Source of the DNA: Gallionellales bacterium CG03_land_8_20_14_0_80_55_15
GTDB taxonomy: Bacteria; Pseudomonadota; Gammaproteobacteria; Burkholderiales; Gallionellaceae
NCBI GenBank assembly: GCA_002780675.1
Contig: PEUR01000139.1
Location: forward strand, 1 to 18,065
Length of the DNA: 18,065 nucleotides
Reading direction: 5' to 3'
A program made the translations under genes and the position numbers. Below the pieces are notes generated by a model, which saw only the letters and a program-made list of their open reading frames with translations, was not told where the DNA came from and did no database searches. Shown in pieces: positions 1-8,358 of the stretch; position 1 is the stretch's first letter, and each line of letters starts with the position of its first letter.

Positions 1-746
1 CCTTGATAGTACAAATGAACCTTGGAAGCGTGACCGATTACCAGACCGAACGGGGCCATCCCCTCCACATTCAATTCTTCGCCGGGCTGATAGACTTTTT
101 TTGCCAGCACTTTGCCGGACGGCTCGGTGATTTCAGTCCAGGATTCGTTATCGAACACCAGACGCAACTTGCTGACAGACACGACCGTTGCAGCGACATC
201 CGACCCCGTCATTATTTTAGGTTGCACAGGCAATTCCGCCGGGGTTATCACCAGCGCGCTTTCCGATACGGTTTCGACTTGTTCCATCGCGGGTGATTGA
301 GCAGGTTTGGCTTGCCATATTGCAAATCCCACTATCAACAACGCGATGAAAAATGCACCTATCAACAAATACAGATTTTGCCGACGCTCAGGAGAGACCT
401 CCATCAAAGCGGGCTTCATGCCCAGCGTATCAACTTTCACCTGAGACACTTTGCCACCCGACAAGGCATCGAGAAGCGGTTGCGCATCCATCTGAAGTAT
501 TTTTGCGTAGCTACGCACGAAACCGCGCACAAAAGCGATCTCGGGCAGCGACTGAAAGTCGTCGGCTTCCAAGGCAATAATCTGGCGGGGCGCGAGTTTT
601 ATCCGGTTAACCACATCATCAATGCTCCAGCCCATACGTTCGCGGCCAGCGCGCAACAGATGCCCAACCGAAATCCCCCCTTGCTCCACCGATTGTTCGT
701 CTTGTGAAGTATGCGCAACCTTATTTTCCTGTGTCTGTTCCATCAT
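1..746 (-). CDS. rodZ: Cytoskeleton protein RodZ, 3' end outside the window
   Basis: RodZ is an inner-membrane protein that links MreB filaments to the cell-wall elongation machinery and helps set rod shape. About 248 residues are visible and the C-terminus runs off base 1. An N-terminal helix-turn-helix domain of the HTH_25 type spans about residues 24-92 (GHLLRAGRERMGWSIDDV, then the FVRGFVRSYAKIL helix). One membrane segment follows at about 123-143 (LYLLIGAFFIALLIVGFAIW), then a linker rich in Pro, Glu and Val. The start of the periplasmic DUF4115 beta domain is seen from about 192 (LRLVFDNESWTEITEPSGK). The start is ambiguous: two ATGs lie back to back at 746 and 743. The first gives an ATGA overlap with the pilW stop and implies translational coupling. 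In many proteobacteria pilW/pilF and rodZ are followed by ispG and hisS. Confidence 0.93.
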   Translation of the reverse strand, partial: MMEQTQENKVAHTSQDEQSVEQGGISVGHLLRAGRERMGWSIDDVVNRIKLAPRQIIALEADDFQSLPEIAFVRGFVRSYAKILQMDAQPLLDALSGGKVSQVKVDTLGMKPALMEVSPERRQNLYLLIGAFFIALLIVGFAIWQAKPAQSPAMEQVETVSESALVITPAELPVQPKIMTGSDVAATVVSVSKLRLVFDNESWTEITEPSGKVLAKKVYQPGEELNVEGMAPFGLVIGHASKVHLYYQ

Positions 747-1498
747 TCACCATTCATCAATAATTGGCTCTCGCGCGCATCAGGATAACGCTTGCGCAAC
801 TGCAAACCATAGCTGGCTTGGGCATTGCTATCCCCGAGCTTGCGCTCGATACGCACCGCCAGCCAGAGCTGGCTCGCGGTCAAATTTTCATTTCCTTGCG
901 CAAAACGCGCAAAATATTTTCTGGCCTCAGCATATTCGCCTGCGGAAAATTTCACTTCCGCCATTCCCAGCAAAGCCTGAGCCAAATCGGGCTGTACCGA
1001 CAACGCACGCTGAAAAAAATCCGCCGCCTCCAGCAAATTGCCCGCCTTCTGGGAACACAGACCTGCATTTAAATAGGCACGCTCGGGCGTGGCATATAAA
1101 GGGTTCTTCAGCGCCGCCATAAAATGCGGGATGGATTCCTTCTCCCTGCCACGCTGACAGAGAAACCAGCCATAGTTGTTATGGGCTTCTGCGTCCGCCT
1201 TATCCAGGCGCAGCCCCTGTTGAAAAACCTCCTCGGCTTCCTTGTCCTCGTGCAACGCCATATGAATCAGACCGCTCACACTGTAAGCGGGCGCGTAATT
1301 GCGGTCAGCCCGCACCGCCAGGTCAATCTCGGACAGCGCGATCCCCATCTGATTGCGCTCAAAATACATGCCAGCCAGTTCAGTGTGTATCCTGGCACTG
1401 TTGCTATTAGCCCCAGCCTGTTGCTGCCTGGATGAACCACTTGAAGCGCACCCGGCCAGCATTATTACCGCAAAAATCAAACCTGAAAGTCGTTTCAT
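743..1498 (-). CDS. pilW: Type IV pilus biogenesis lipoprotein PilW/PilF (TPR protein)
   Basis: This is a 251-residue outer-membrane lipoprotein pilotin-type protein that in related bacteria helps the type IV pilus secretin PilQ to assemble or stabilise. The N-terminus is a clear lipoprotein signal (MKRLSGLIFAVIMLAGC) with lipobox LAGC and the lipidated cysteine at residue 17. After a Ser/Gln-rich linker, about five to six tetratricopeptide repeats fill residues 35-245, with typical helices such as AEAHNNYGWFLCQRGREKES and ERAYLNAGLCSQKAGNLLEA. The ATG at 1498 was chosen because the lipoprotein signal begins there and GAAGG lies 5 bases upstream. An in-frame extension to 1603 would overlap rlmN and bury the signal peptide. 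It starts 16 bases after the rlmN stop and its own stop overlaps rodZ. The name pilF is used for the same family in Pseudomonas. The pilus role is inferred from family and gene order. Confidence 0.93.
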   Translation of the reverse strand: MKRLSGLIFAVIMLAGCASSGSSRQQQAGANSNSARIHTELAGMYFERNQMGIALSEIDLAVRADRNYAPAYSVSGLIHMALHEDKEAEEVFQQGLRLDKADAEAHNNYGWFLCQRGREKESIPHFMAALKNPLYATPERAYLNAGLCSQKAGNLLEAADFFQRALSVQPDLAQALLGMAEVKFSAGEYAEARKYFARFAQGNENLTASQLWLAVRIERKLGDSNAQASYGLQLRKRYPDARESQLLMNGE

Positions 1499-1514
1499 CG
1501 TTGCCTTCGCTTGT

Positions 1515-2594
1515 TTATTTATGGAACGCAATGCGGGTGGTACGTCGAGTCTTGTCCAGCACCTGCCCCGCCAACTGACCACACGCCGCTGCGATGTCGT
1601 CACCGCGCGTCTTGCGGGTGGTGGTCATAATGTCTGCCTGCATCAGCACATCCCGAAAACGCTGGATCGCCTCCGGCCTGGAACGCTGATAAGGCGACTG
1701 CGGGAAGGGATTAAACGGGATCAGGTTGAATTTGCACGGCGTGTCCGCAACCCGCCGCACCAGTTCATGCGCGTGTTGCACGGTATCGTTCACCCCGTCC
1801 AGCATCACATATTCAAAGGTGATGAAGTCGCGCGGTGCGCGCTCCAGATAACGACGGCAGGCCGCCAGCAATACCTTGAGCGGATACTTCTGGTTGATCG
1901 GCACCAACTGGTCGCGCAAGGCATCGTTCGGCGCATGGAGCGACACCGCCAGCGCGACCGGACAGTCTTCGCGCAACCTGTCCATCGCTGGCACCACGCC
2001 GGAAGTCGAAACGGTCACGCGGCGGCGCGACAGACCATACCCCAAATCATCCAGCATCAGGCGCAGCGCGCTCACTGTGTTGTCGTAATTGAGCAGCGGC
2101 TCGCCCATGCCCATCATTACCACATTGCTGATCGCCCAGTTGCCCTCGGCATTTCTGCCGAGCTGGTGATTCGCCCACCACAGTTGACCGATGATTTCCG
2201 CCACCGACAGGTTGCGGTTGAAGCCTTGTTTGCCAGTCGAACAAAACGAACAATCCAGCGCACAACCGGCTTGAGAGGAAATACACAGCGTGCCGCGCGC
2301 AACTTCGGGGATATACACCGCTTCCACGGCGTTGCCCGTACCGACGTTCAACAGCCACTTGCGCGTGCCGTCGTCGGACAGCTCTTCGCGCAGGATTTCC
2401 GGCACGACAATACAAGCCTGCTGCGCCAATTTATTGCGTAATACAGCCGCGATGTCCGTCATCGCGGCGAAATCGGACTCCCCTTCCCGGTAAATCCAGC
2501 GCATGAGCTGGCGCGCACGAAACGGCTTTTCGCCCATTTCTGCAAAATAAGCACTCAGCGCATGAGCATCCAGGTCAAGGAGGTTTTTTTTCAT
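1515..2594 (-). CDS. rlmN: Dual-specificity 23S rRNA/tRNA adenine-C2 methyltransferase RlmN
   Basis: RlmN is a radical-SAM enzyme that puts a methyl group on C2 of A2503 in 23S rRNA and of A37 in some tRNAs. The 359-residue length is normal. The radical-SAM cluster motif CALDCSFC gives Cys111, Cys115 and Cys118. The two mechanistic cysteines of the family are both present: Cys104 ([11 protein letters not shown]) and Cys338 near the end ([18 protein letters not shown]). The [11 protein letters not shown] and SLHAPND motifs are also seen. It begins 13 bases after the ndk stop with no clear Shine-Dalgarno sequence. Translation may therefore depend on ribosomes arriving from ndk, which is inference. 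The order ndk-rlmN-pilW-rodZ is conserved in many gamma- and betaproteobacteria. Confidence 0.97.
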   Translation of the reverse strand: MKKNLLDLDAHALSAYFAEMGEKPFRARQLMRWIYREGESDFAAMTDIAAVLRNKLAQQACIVVPEILREELSDDGTRKWLLNVGTGNAVEAVYIPEVARGTLCISSQAGCALDCSFCSTGKQGFNRNLSVAEIIGQLWWANHQLGRNAEGNWAISNVVMMGMGEPLLNYDNTVSALRLMLDDLGYGLSRRRVTVSTSGVVPAMDRLREDCPVALAVSLHAPNDALRDQLVPINQKYPLKVLLAACRRYLERAPRDFITFEYVMLDGVNDTVQHAHELVRRVADTPCKFNLIPFNPFPQSPYQRSRPEAIQRFRDVLMQADIMTTTRKTRGDDIAAACGQLAGQVLDKTRRTTRIAFHK

Positions 2595-2607
2595 TTAAAA
2601 CAAATAC

Positions 2608-3033
2608 TTAGCGAGAATAAACATTCAAAGCAGGAAAGAAATAGGCGATTTCAACCGCAGCCGTTTCAGCCGCATCAGAACCGTGTACGGCATTGGCATC
2701 AATGCTGTCAGCGAAATCAGCACGGATCGTTCCCTTGTCCGCCTTCTTGGGATCCGTCGCGCCCATCAAATCGCGGTTCTTCAAAATCGCGCCTTCGCCT
2801 TCCAGCGCCTGAATCATCACTGGACCGGAAATCATGAACTCAACCAGATCGTTGAAGAATGGGCGTGCAGCATGCACAGCGTAAAAGCCTTCTGCCTCTT
2901 TGCGTGACAATTGCGTCATGCGTGCGGCGATAATCTTCAGGCCAGCGCCTTCAAAACGGGAATAAATTTGACCGATCACATTTTTTGCAACGGCATCGGG
3001 TTTGATAATTGACAGAGTACGTTCAACAGCCAT
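2608..3033 (-). CDS. ndk: Nucleoside diphosphate kinase
   Basis: Ndk transfers the gamma phosphate of ATP to other nucleoside and deoxynucleoside diphosphates through a phosphohistidine, keeping NTP and dNTP pools balanced in the cytoplasm. The 141-residue protein covers the whole family fold: the N-terminal [12 protein letters not shown] strand and the active-site motif NAVHGSD with catalytic His117. The ATG at 3033 has GGAG seven bases upstream. It is the first gene of the minus-strand run ndk-rlmN-pilW-rodZ and is preceded by a good promoter. Confidence 0.98.
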   Translation of the reverse strand: MAVERTLSIIKPDAVAKNVIGQIYSRFEGAGLKIIAARMTQLSRKEAEGFYAVHAARPFFNDLVEFMISGPVMIQALEGEGAILKNRDLMGATDPKKADKGTIRADFADSIDANAVHGSDAAETAAVEIAYFFPALNVYSR

Positions 3034-3075
3034 GCTAAATCTCCAAAACTAAGGGTTATAAAATTACGACCGCGC

Positions 3076-3104
3076 ATTCTATCAGGCTTTGCCTACCCTG
3101 TCGC
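3076..3104 (-). promoter_or_regulatory. Sigma-70-type promoter upstream of ndk
   Basis: Read on the minus strand, a -35 element GCGACA (3099-3104, 4/6 match) is separated by 17 bases from an extended -10 TGATAGAAT, whose hexamer TAGAAT (3076-3081) matches consensus at 5/6. The predicted transcript would start near 3069, giving a leader of about 35 bases before ndk. The position just after the tilS-end hairpin makes it a sensible start for the ndk operon. Called from motif matches alone. Confidence 0.6.
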
Positions 3105-3144
3105 AGGCAGCCTCATCAAGAACAGGGGAAATGAATGACACAGA

Positions 3145-3173
3145 GCGGGCAGACAGGCTTATCGTCTGCCCGC
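3145..3173 (-). terminator. Hairpin after tilS, probable transcription terminator
   Basis: A perfect 10-bp inverted repeat (GCGGGCAGAC at 3145-3154 and its complement at 3164-3173) encloses a 9-base loop, about 50 bases after the tilS stop. On the minus strand it is followed by TCTGTGTCATTCATTT, which is only moderately T-rich. It could be an imperfect intrinsic terminator or an RNA 3'-end stabiliser. It sits between tilS and the ndk promoter, as expected for an operon boundary. Confidence 0.5.
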
Positions 3174-3225
3174 GCGGTTGGTCTCCGCACGAGCAAAAAA
3201 GCCCCCCCGCTTACCTCCAGCCAGA

Positions 3226-4566
3226 CTATAGGTACGAATTTATTCGCAGCATCAATCCAGGCTCGCCCACCGTCTGATAGCCTGCGGCTATCGCCACCCC
3301 CGGCACGGCAACCAGTTGCTCGCCGCAATACAGCAACGGCCAGCGGTCGCGCTGCCAGGGCAGAATGTGATGTTCCTGAAGCAGGTTTTTCAGGGTACGG
3401 GTTGCCGAATGAACCGAAGGACGTAGCGTTTCGCCGCCACTTCGCAGACGCAATGTAACAGGCTCGCCTTGCAGCTTTGCCAGGCTGATTCCTTGACCCT
3501 TGAATGTATTGAATAAAATACGAGTATGCAGCGCAGGCCAAGCCAATTCTGCTTCGCCCTGCCAGGTCAGTCTTTGCTGGCTGTCGAATTCGCACAGTTC
3601 AGGCGCGGCATACACACGACCCTGGTAACGGCGCACCTGCCAGCCACCAAAGGTGATGCAGACCGATGCATCGGGTCGAGCCGCGCAAAGTTGGTGCAGC
3701 ATATCGTCCAGCCGCACAGCCTGCGGCATGGGCGCACCGAGCTGATACAAAAAGTAGCGCAACAGGTTTTTGGCACGCGGCAGGGAAAGCGCTTGCAGAT
3801 GCGAGACCCCCAATGTGTGAATGTCCTCACGCTTTGCGACGGGATGCGGGAGTGGCTCTGTCGCATCAATTCGCGCCAAGTCATCGAGCAAGGCGCTGGC
3901 CTCGGCGAAATTTTGCGTGCTGCGCGCAAGCGTTGCACGATAAGCGGGAAATTTTTCACCCAGCAGCGGCAACAACTGATGGCGGAGGAAATTGCGTGGA
4001 TAGTCATCGTCCAGATTACTCTCGTCTTCTATCCATTCGAGTTGATGGAAGGCAGCGTATTCGAGAATATCCTGACGAGAGGAATGCAGCAGCGGGCGAA
4101 CAATTTTCGTCGCTCCCGTACCCAACACCGGCATGGCGGCAGCCCCGCGCACCCCTGCCCCGCGCAACAATTGCAACAACAAGGTTTCCACCTGATCATC
4201 GAGATGGTGGGCAAGTACCACGAAATCACAGTGCTGATCGGCAAACGCCGCATGGCGCAGCTTGCGGGCGGCAGCTTCCAGACCGTGTGCGCGCAACGGC
4301 GCGATGTTGACCCGTTCAACCTGCAAGGGAATGGCAAGGGCAGCGCACAATCGGACACAGAAAACCGCCCACGCATCGGCGTTCGGACTGATACCGTGAT
4401 GAACGTGCAGCGCGGAAAGTTGCCAGCCGCGCTGCGGTGCAAGGCGATGCAGCAGGTGCAGCAGCACCACCGAATCCACCCCGCCGCTCAAGCCTATCAG
4501 CAGATGGCTTCCGGCTGGCAGCGCCAGTTGCGCGGCGACTTTGGCAAAGAGATTATCCGAGTTCAA
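3226..4566 (-). CDS. tilS: tRNA(Ile)-lysidine synthetase TilS
   Basis: TilS joins lysine to C34 of the CAU-anticodon tRNA(Ile) using ATP, so that it reads AUA and is charged with isoleucine; it is normally essential. The 446-residue protein starts with the N-type ATP pyrophosphatase loop SGGVDS (27-32) and has the conserved [19 protein letters not shown] block (about 120-138). A middle substrate-binding domain (about 180-290) and the C-terminal TilS_C domain (about 365-440, [12 protein letters not shown] and [20 protein letters not shown]) follow. The start codon appears to be TTG: a stop lies in frame a few codons upstream and no ATG precedes the P-loop. The gene overlaps the 3' end of accA by 14 bases, suggesting coupled translation. 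The AAGGA motif sits unusually close to the TTG. Confidence 0.96.
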   Translation of the reverse strand: MNSDNLFAKVAAQLALPAGSHLLIGLSGGVDSVVLLHLLHRLAPQRGWQLSALHVHHGISPNADAWAVFCVRLCAALAIPLQVERVNIAPLRAHGLEAAARKLRHAAFADQHCDFVVLAHHLDDQVETLLLQLLRGAGVRGAAAMPVLGTGATKIVRPLLHSSRQDILEYAAFHQLEWIEDESNLDDDYPRNFLRHQLLPLLGEKFPAYRATLARSTQNFAEASALLDDLARIDATEPLPHPVAKREDIHTLGVSHLQALSLPRAKNLLRYFLYQLGAPMPQAVRLDDMLHQLCAARPDASVCITFGGWQVRRYQGRVYAAPELCEFDSQQRLTWQGEAELAWPALHTRILFNTFKGQGISLAKLQGEPVTLRLRSGGETLRPSVHSATRTLKNLLQEHHILPWQRDRWPLLYCGEQLVAVPGVAIAAGYQTVGEPGLMLRINSYL

Positions 4567-5521
4567 CTTCCTTGAACTTACCGTAACTCATCAAGCGATT
4601 GAAACGATCCTGCATCATGGTCGCAATAGGTTTGCTTTCGGCTGTTTTCAACGCGTCTTGCAAAGCCTTCTTGACGTTTTGCATGGTCAGTGCGTAATCG
4701 CGGTGTGCGCCGCCCAACGGCTCACTAATAATCTTGTCCACAATACCCAGCGTTTTTAGTCGTTTCGCCGTAATACCCAAAGTTTCTGCCGCTTCAGATG
4801 CCATGTCCGCGCTCTTCCAAAGGATGGAGGCGCAGCCTTCCGGCGAAATCACCGAATAAGTGCTGTATTGCAGCATCAACATCGCATCACCCACTGCAAT
4901 CGCCAGCGCGCCGCCCGAACCGCCTTCACCGATGATGGTGCAGATGATAGGCACACGCAATTCGCTCATTTCATACAGATTGCGCCCGATCGCTTCGGAC
5001 TGGCCGCGCTCTTCGGCGTTCACGCCGGGATAGGCGCCGGGGGTATCAATGAAAGTCATGATGGGGATACCAAATTTTTCCGCCAGACGCATCAGGCGCA
5101 TCGCCTTGCGATAGCCTTCGGGGCGCGGCATGCCAAAATTGCGCACGATTTTATCTTTGGTATCGCGCCCCTTTTGATGACCGATCACCATCACGCTCTG
5201 ACCATTAAAACGCGCCAGCCCGCCGACAATCGCCTTATCGTCTGCAAAGCTGCGATCGCCGTGCAATTCCTCGAAATCGGTAAAAATATGTTCAATATAA
5301 TCAAGTGTATAAGGGCGTTGCGGGTGGCGCGACACCTTGGAAATTTGCCACGGCGTGAGCTTGGCATAAATCTCCTTGGTGAGCACTTCGCTTTTCTTCG
5401 ACAACTGTGCGATTTCATCGCTAATATCCAGCGCATCGTCATCGTGCATGTCGCGCAATTGCGCGATTTTCTCTTCCAGATCCGCAATCGAATCTTCAAA
5501 ATCCAAAAATATAATTTTCAT
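4553..5521 (-). CDS. accA: Acetyl-CoA carboxylase carboxyltransferase subunit alpha
   Basis: AccA pairs with AccD to move the carboxyl group from biotin on AccB to acetyl-CoA, making malonyl-CoA for fatty-acid synthesis. The 322-residue length is typical. Residues 1-50 form the charged helical N-terminus ([20 protein letters not shown]). The carboxyltransferase crotonase-like core carries [20 protein letters not shown] and the glycine-rich [15 protein letters not shown], and the conserved [11 protein letters not shown] follows. The ATG at 5521 matches the usual family N-terminus. The 93-base gap upstream separates it from the mechanosensitive-channel gene; I see no strong promoter there, only a short hairpin at 5581-5596. 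The order accA-tilS is common in betaproteobacteria. Confidence 0.98.
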   Translation of the reverse strand: MKIIFLDFEDSIADLEEKIAQLRDMHDDDALDISDEIAQLSKKSEVLTKEIYAKLTPWQISKVSRHPQRPYTLDYIEHIFTDFEELHGDRSFADDKAIVGGLARFNGQSVMVIGHQKGRDTKDKIVRNFGMPRPEGYRKAMRLMRLAEKFGIPIMTFIDTPGAYPGVNAEERGQSEAIGRNLYEMSELRVPIICTIIGEGGSGGALAIAVGDAMLMLQYSTYSVISPEGCASILWKSADMASEAAETLGITAKRLKTLGIVDKIISEPLGGAHRDYALTMQNVKKALQDALKTAESKPIATMMQDRFNRLMSYGKFKEVELG

Positions 5522-5614
5522 ATTTGCTACCTGCAGTTACGGGTCACCAGATATGAGTGACGGGTTAAGTTGAGTATTCAGACGGGATAACCCATCAATT
5601 CGGGCGCGATAATA

Positions 5615-7144
5615 CTACAAACCGAAGAATCGTTTGACGCTAGACAACAACTCGGTGTGTTGCGAACTCTTTGCCTGCTGCCGGGTCTGCTCGTCCAGGT
5701 GATGCACCACGCTATCCAATTGGGCACGCCGCTCCACCAGCACCTGCGCGATTTCTTCAGCCAGACTGGGTCTGGCTCGCATGATGTCGGCAAAAGCCTC
5801 CTTGTCCAGACGATAGCACTCGACATCGGTACTGGCGAGTACCGATGCCGTGCGCGGCGCGCCGGTCATCATGCCCATCTCACCAAAAAAGCTGCCTTTG
5901 CCCAACACATTCACATTGCTGCGCTCGCCGTTGGACCCCTCAAAAAATACCTCGGCCTCACCGTTGATAATGATGTACAGCCAGTGAGCGACCGCGCCCT
6001 GTTTGGAAATAATGCTGCCCTTGGCAAACAGGGCATATTTGAGGCGCGGCGCGAGCGCACGCAATTCCTCGTCAGTCATTTGCGCAAACAATTCGATGCG
6101 CCTGAGCGTCTTGACGCGTTGCATCGCCTCGCGCTGTAACACCACGCTCTGATATTTGCTGTTTTCCTTGATGTAATGAACGTTCTGCTCTTCCACCGCC
6201 AGACTGATCCCGACGCGTTCCAGCGCGGTAAACACATGCCAGCGCACCGCCGCATCGGTCGGATCATCCACCGACAGATCAGTCAGCCAGTAGCGCAGCG
6301 CATAACGCGCGCAGCCCTTGTCCATCTCCATCAACACACAACTCGGCGCAGGCTGCTTGGCAACATTGGCGATGTCCGCCTGGCGGACGGCCTCCTCGAC
6401 CGCACCGGTCACCTTGTTCGGGATGGTATTTAGCGCGACACCAAACCAAATCCAGCGCCGCAATTGCACCGGCTGATCGGTGCGCCGTCCCAACACCAGA
6501 AACTTGTTTTTCATCAACTGGCTATTGGGGAACACCACCGTTTCCCAGTTGCGCGTCTCGACCAGCGTGGAGCGCCAGCGTATGTCCACCACCCGTCCGA
6601 CCACCTTATCAACCTCAATCCAATCGCCGATTTCGATGGAATTGTCCAGTTGCAACGCCAGTCCGCCGAGAATATTGCCCAGCGTATCCTGCATGGCAAA
6701 CGCCACCACCGCCGTGATCATCGCCGAAGTGGCGACAATACTGCCCAAATCAAGACCGGCATAACGCAACCGCACCAACCCCCAGGCGAGATAAGCGACG
6801 ATGACAAAAATATCTTCGGTAATGCGCGGCGGATTCAGGCGCACTGCAGGCAACACGCTACGGAACAGCAACAAGCCGCTCAAGCGTATCAATGCAATGC
6901 CAGTGGCGATTACCCCGGCCTCGTGAAACACCTCGGCGGCTGTCGTGAATTGCAGGGCGTAAATCACCCCACTGACGAATTGTAAAAACAGTCCTACCAG
7001 AAAAAATATCAACGTATTCAAGATGCTTTTGCGGTCTTCCCGGCGCAAGGAGAACAACAAAAACGCCAGCAACAGCGCCATCACCAACACGACCAGCGAG
7101 TCCTCGCGCCAGAAATACTGCGTAACCGTCTGCCAAAAACCCAT
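5615..7144 (-). CDS. MscS-family mechanosensitive channel with C-terminal cyclic-nucleotide-binding domain
   Basis: This predicted inner-membrane channel of 509 residues has about four hydrophobic segments (17-33, 43-64, 74-99, 110-127). The MscS pore helix and loop region follow (about 130-165, LDLGSIVATSAMITAVVAFA, then MQDTLGNILGGLALQL). The MscS beta domain is at 168-235 (IEIGDWIEVDKVVGRVVDI, FPNSQLM) and an alpha-beta region at 235-330. A CRP-type cyclic-nucleotide-binding domain covers 351-465. Its phosphate-binding cassette FFGEMGMMTGAPRTASV keeps Glu422 and Arg431, the residues that contact the cyclic phosphate in CRP-type folds. Ligand-gated ion flux is therefore plausible, but ligand and ion are unknown. 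ATG at 7144 is preferred because GGGG lies a few bases upstream; GTG at 7150 would add two residues. It begins 10 bases after the upstream RpfE-like gene and was probably cotranscribed with it. Confidence 0.9.
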   Translation of the reverse strand: MGFWQTVTQYFWREDSLVVLVMALLLAFLLFSLRREDRKSILNTLIFFLVGLFLQFVSGVIYALQFTTAAEVFHEAGVIATGIALIRLSGLLLFRSVLPAVRLNPPRITEDIFVIVAYLAWGLVRLRYAGLDLGSIVATSAMITAVVAFAMQDTLGNILGGLALQLDNSIEIGDWIEVDKVVGRVVDIRWRSTLVETRNWETVVFPNSQLMKNKFLVLGRRTDQPVQLRRWIWFGVALNTIPNKVTGAVEEAVRQADIANVAKQPAPSCVLMEMDKGCARYALRYWLTDLSVDDPTDAAVRWHVFTALERVGISLAVEEQNVHYIKENSKYQSVVLQREAMQRVKTLRRIELFAQMTDEELRALAPRLKYALFAKGSIISKQGAVAHWLYIIINGEAEVFFEGSNGERSNVNVLGKGSFFGEMGMMTGAPRTASVLASTDVECYRLDKEAFADIMRARPSLAEEIAQVLVERRAQLDSVVHHLDEQTRQQAKSSQHTELLSSVKRFFGL

Positions 7145-7154
7145 GATCACCCCG

Positions 7155-8261
7155 CTATTTAGTGTGCCTGGATTCTACAGAATATTCGGCCAGGCGTTTA
7201 GGTCGCCGCCACAGCGCCCAGCCAGAGCCGCGCGTCAGGCGCGTTTGCCGCAGTCCGTCGCCACCTAAAACATCCAATTGCAAGCTGGCAATCTTGCCGC
7301 CTCGCAACGCCTGCCACAACGGCTGCGCATAGTTAGCTTCAAAGGTCTGCAAGGCCTCACGCCATGCCGCCAGATCGCCGCGCTGCAAGGCACTGCGCAA
7401 GCCCGTCCAAACCAGCAACTGCCCGCCTTCCGCAGCCAGCCGCCTCTCCCCGTGGGTGAGGGCTGAATCAAAAGAGCTTTGCCATGTCGGCGACCATTCA
7501 ACAAACGGCAATCCTGCGGATGCCGCCAACATTTCGCCCAGCATTTCGTCCGAACTTACGCTCGCATAAGTGCTTTGCGCACCAACCCGACCATCGCCGC
7601 TGCCCCAAAACCAGACGCTATTCACCGGCAACTCGCCGCGTTCCTCGCGGGCCGCATTAAGCGGATGCGCGAACAACAACATCTGAATCTCGTTGAACAA
7701 CTGATGCCAACGCCGCTCTGCCGCACCCGTCGGCAGATTGCCGTGGATATTGCGCCCCGCTGCCTGCGACAGTGGCACGGTCCGAATCTCCGGCAACTCG
7801 TCCAGCCGCACATACCAGCGTTGCGGATGCGGCGCGAAGAACTCCAGACCCTGCCCGACAAAATGCGCGTTCAAACTGGCGCACAGCACCAGCGCCTCAT
7901 TCGCGCTGATTTCCACATTCGGCAACAGCACCACCTGCTCGCGCTGCAAACGCAAATGCACCGGATCAGCACACAACCAGCAGCCCTCCCCCAGTCCGTC
8001 AAACGCCGCAGCAATCGGCGCAACGGGTGCGCCCGCCCGGCACGACACGCCGAACACCCCGCACAGCAAATCTTCCAACGTAGCAGGGACGACTTTCCCA
8101 CCGAGTTCATTGCGATTCGTGGCCAAATTACCCCTCCCACTGTTTGCCACCCCGCGCGCCAACAACCTTTCCAAAGCGGGCAGACGCAACCCCGCGCACA
8201 CCTCGGCGGCAAAGTCTTCCGGCAGAAATAAATCAGTGATAATCAGATGAACATTTTTCAT
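7155..8261 (-). CDS. Conserved protein of the RpfE-like/COG4255 type, function unknown
   Basis: This 368-residue protein has no signal peptide or membrane segment and resembles proteins annotated in beta- and gammaproteobacteria as RpfE-type regulatory protein or phosphoglycerate-mutase-like (COG4255). The assignment is from memory of family motifs, not a search. Recognisable blocks are the N-terminal MKNVHLIITDLFLP, CWLCADPVHLRLQREQVVLL (94-113), RWHQLFNEIQMLLFAHPLN (184-202) and NSVWFWGSGDG (214-224). The WFWG block recalls the alkaline-phosphatase-like superfamily, yet I see no full set of metal ligands, so an enzymatic role is not supported. The ATG at 8261 lacks a clear Shine-Dalgarno sequence. 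It precedes the MscS-type gene with near coupling, which suggests joint expression but does not reveal a role. Confidence 0.8.
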   Translation of the reverse strand: MKNVHLIITDLFLPEDFAAEVCAGLRLPALERLLARGVANSGRGNLATNRNELGGKVVPATLEDLLCGVFGVSCRAGAPVAPIAAAFDGLGEGCWLCADPVHLRLQREQVVLLPNVEISANEALVLCASLNAHFVGQGLEFFAPHPQRWYVRLDELPEIRTVPLSQAAGRNIHGNLPTGAAERRWHQLFNEIQMLLFAHPLNAAREERGELPVNSVWFWGSGDGRVGAQSTYASVSSDEMLGEMLAASAGLPFVEWSPTWQSSFDSALTHGERRLAAEGGQLLVWTGLRSALQRGDLAAWREALQTFEANYAQPLWQALRGGKIASLQLDVLGGDGLRQTRLTRGSGWALWRRPKRLAEYSVESRHTK

Positions 8262-8358
8262 GGCGCGGAGTTTAACCTAGGTGTCTGTCGGACTTGAAGA
8301 ATCGTAGCGAAAAGGTTTTTAGAATCATCGCTTATTTTCGCGCCCACTTCATCCAACA

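Noticed and set aside
1498..1603. N-terminal extension of the pilW/pilF gene
   Set aside because: It would place 35 residues before a perfect lipoprotein signal and overlap rlmN.
1353..2441. Plus-strand open frame of 362 codons opposite rlmN
   Set aside because: Antisense to rlmN with all catalytic motifs on the other strand; its composition is unlike a real protein.
3193..3212. Run of seven G followed by six T after tilS as an intrinsic terminator
   Set aside because: Only a 4-bp AAGC/GCTT stem can form; the hairpin at 3145-3173 is a better candidate.
3526..4575. Plus-strand open frame of 349 codons opposite tilS
   Set aside because: Shadow of tilS; no ribosome-binding site or known motif.
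5522..5614. Promoter for accA in the gap after the channel gene
   Set aside because: TTGATG is present, but no acceptable -10 lies at the right distance; only a short hairpin (5581-5596) is seen.
8307..8341. GCGAAAA/TTTTCGC inverted repeat after the EI24-type gene as a terminator
   Set aside because: The 21-base loop and lack of a T-run on the minus strand make it a poor terminator.
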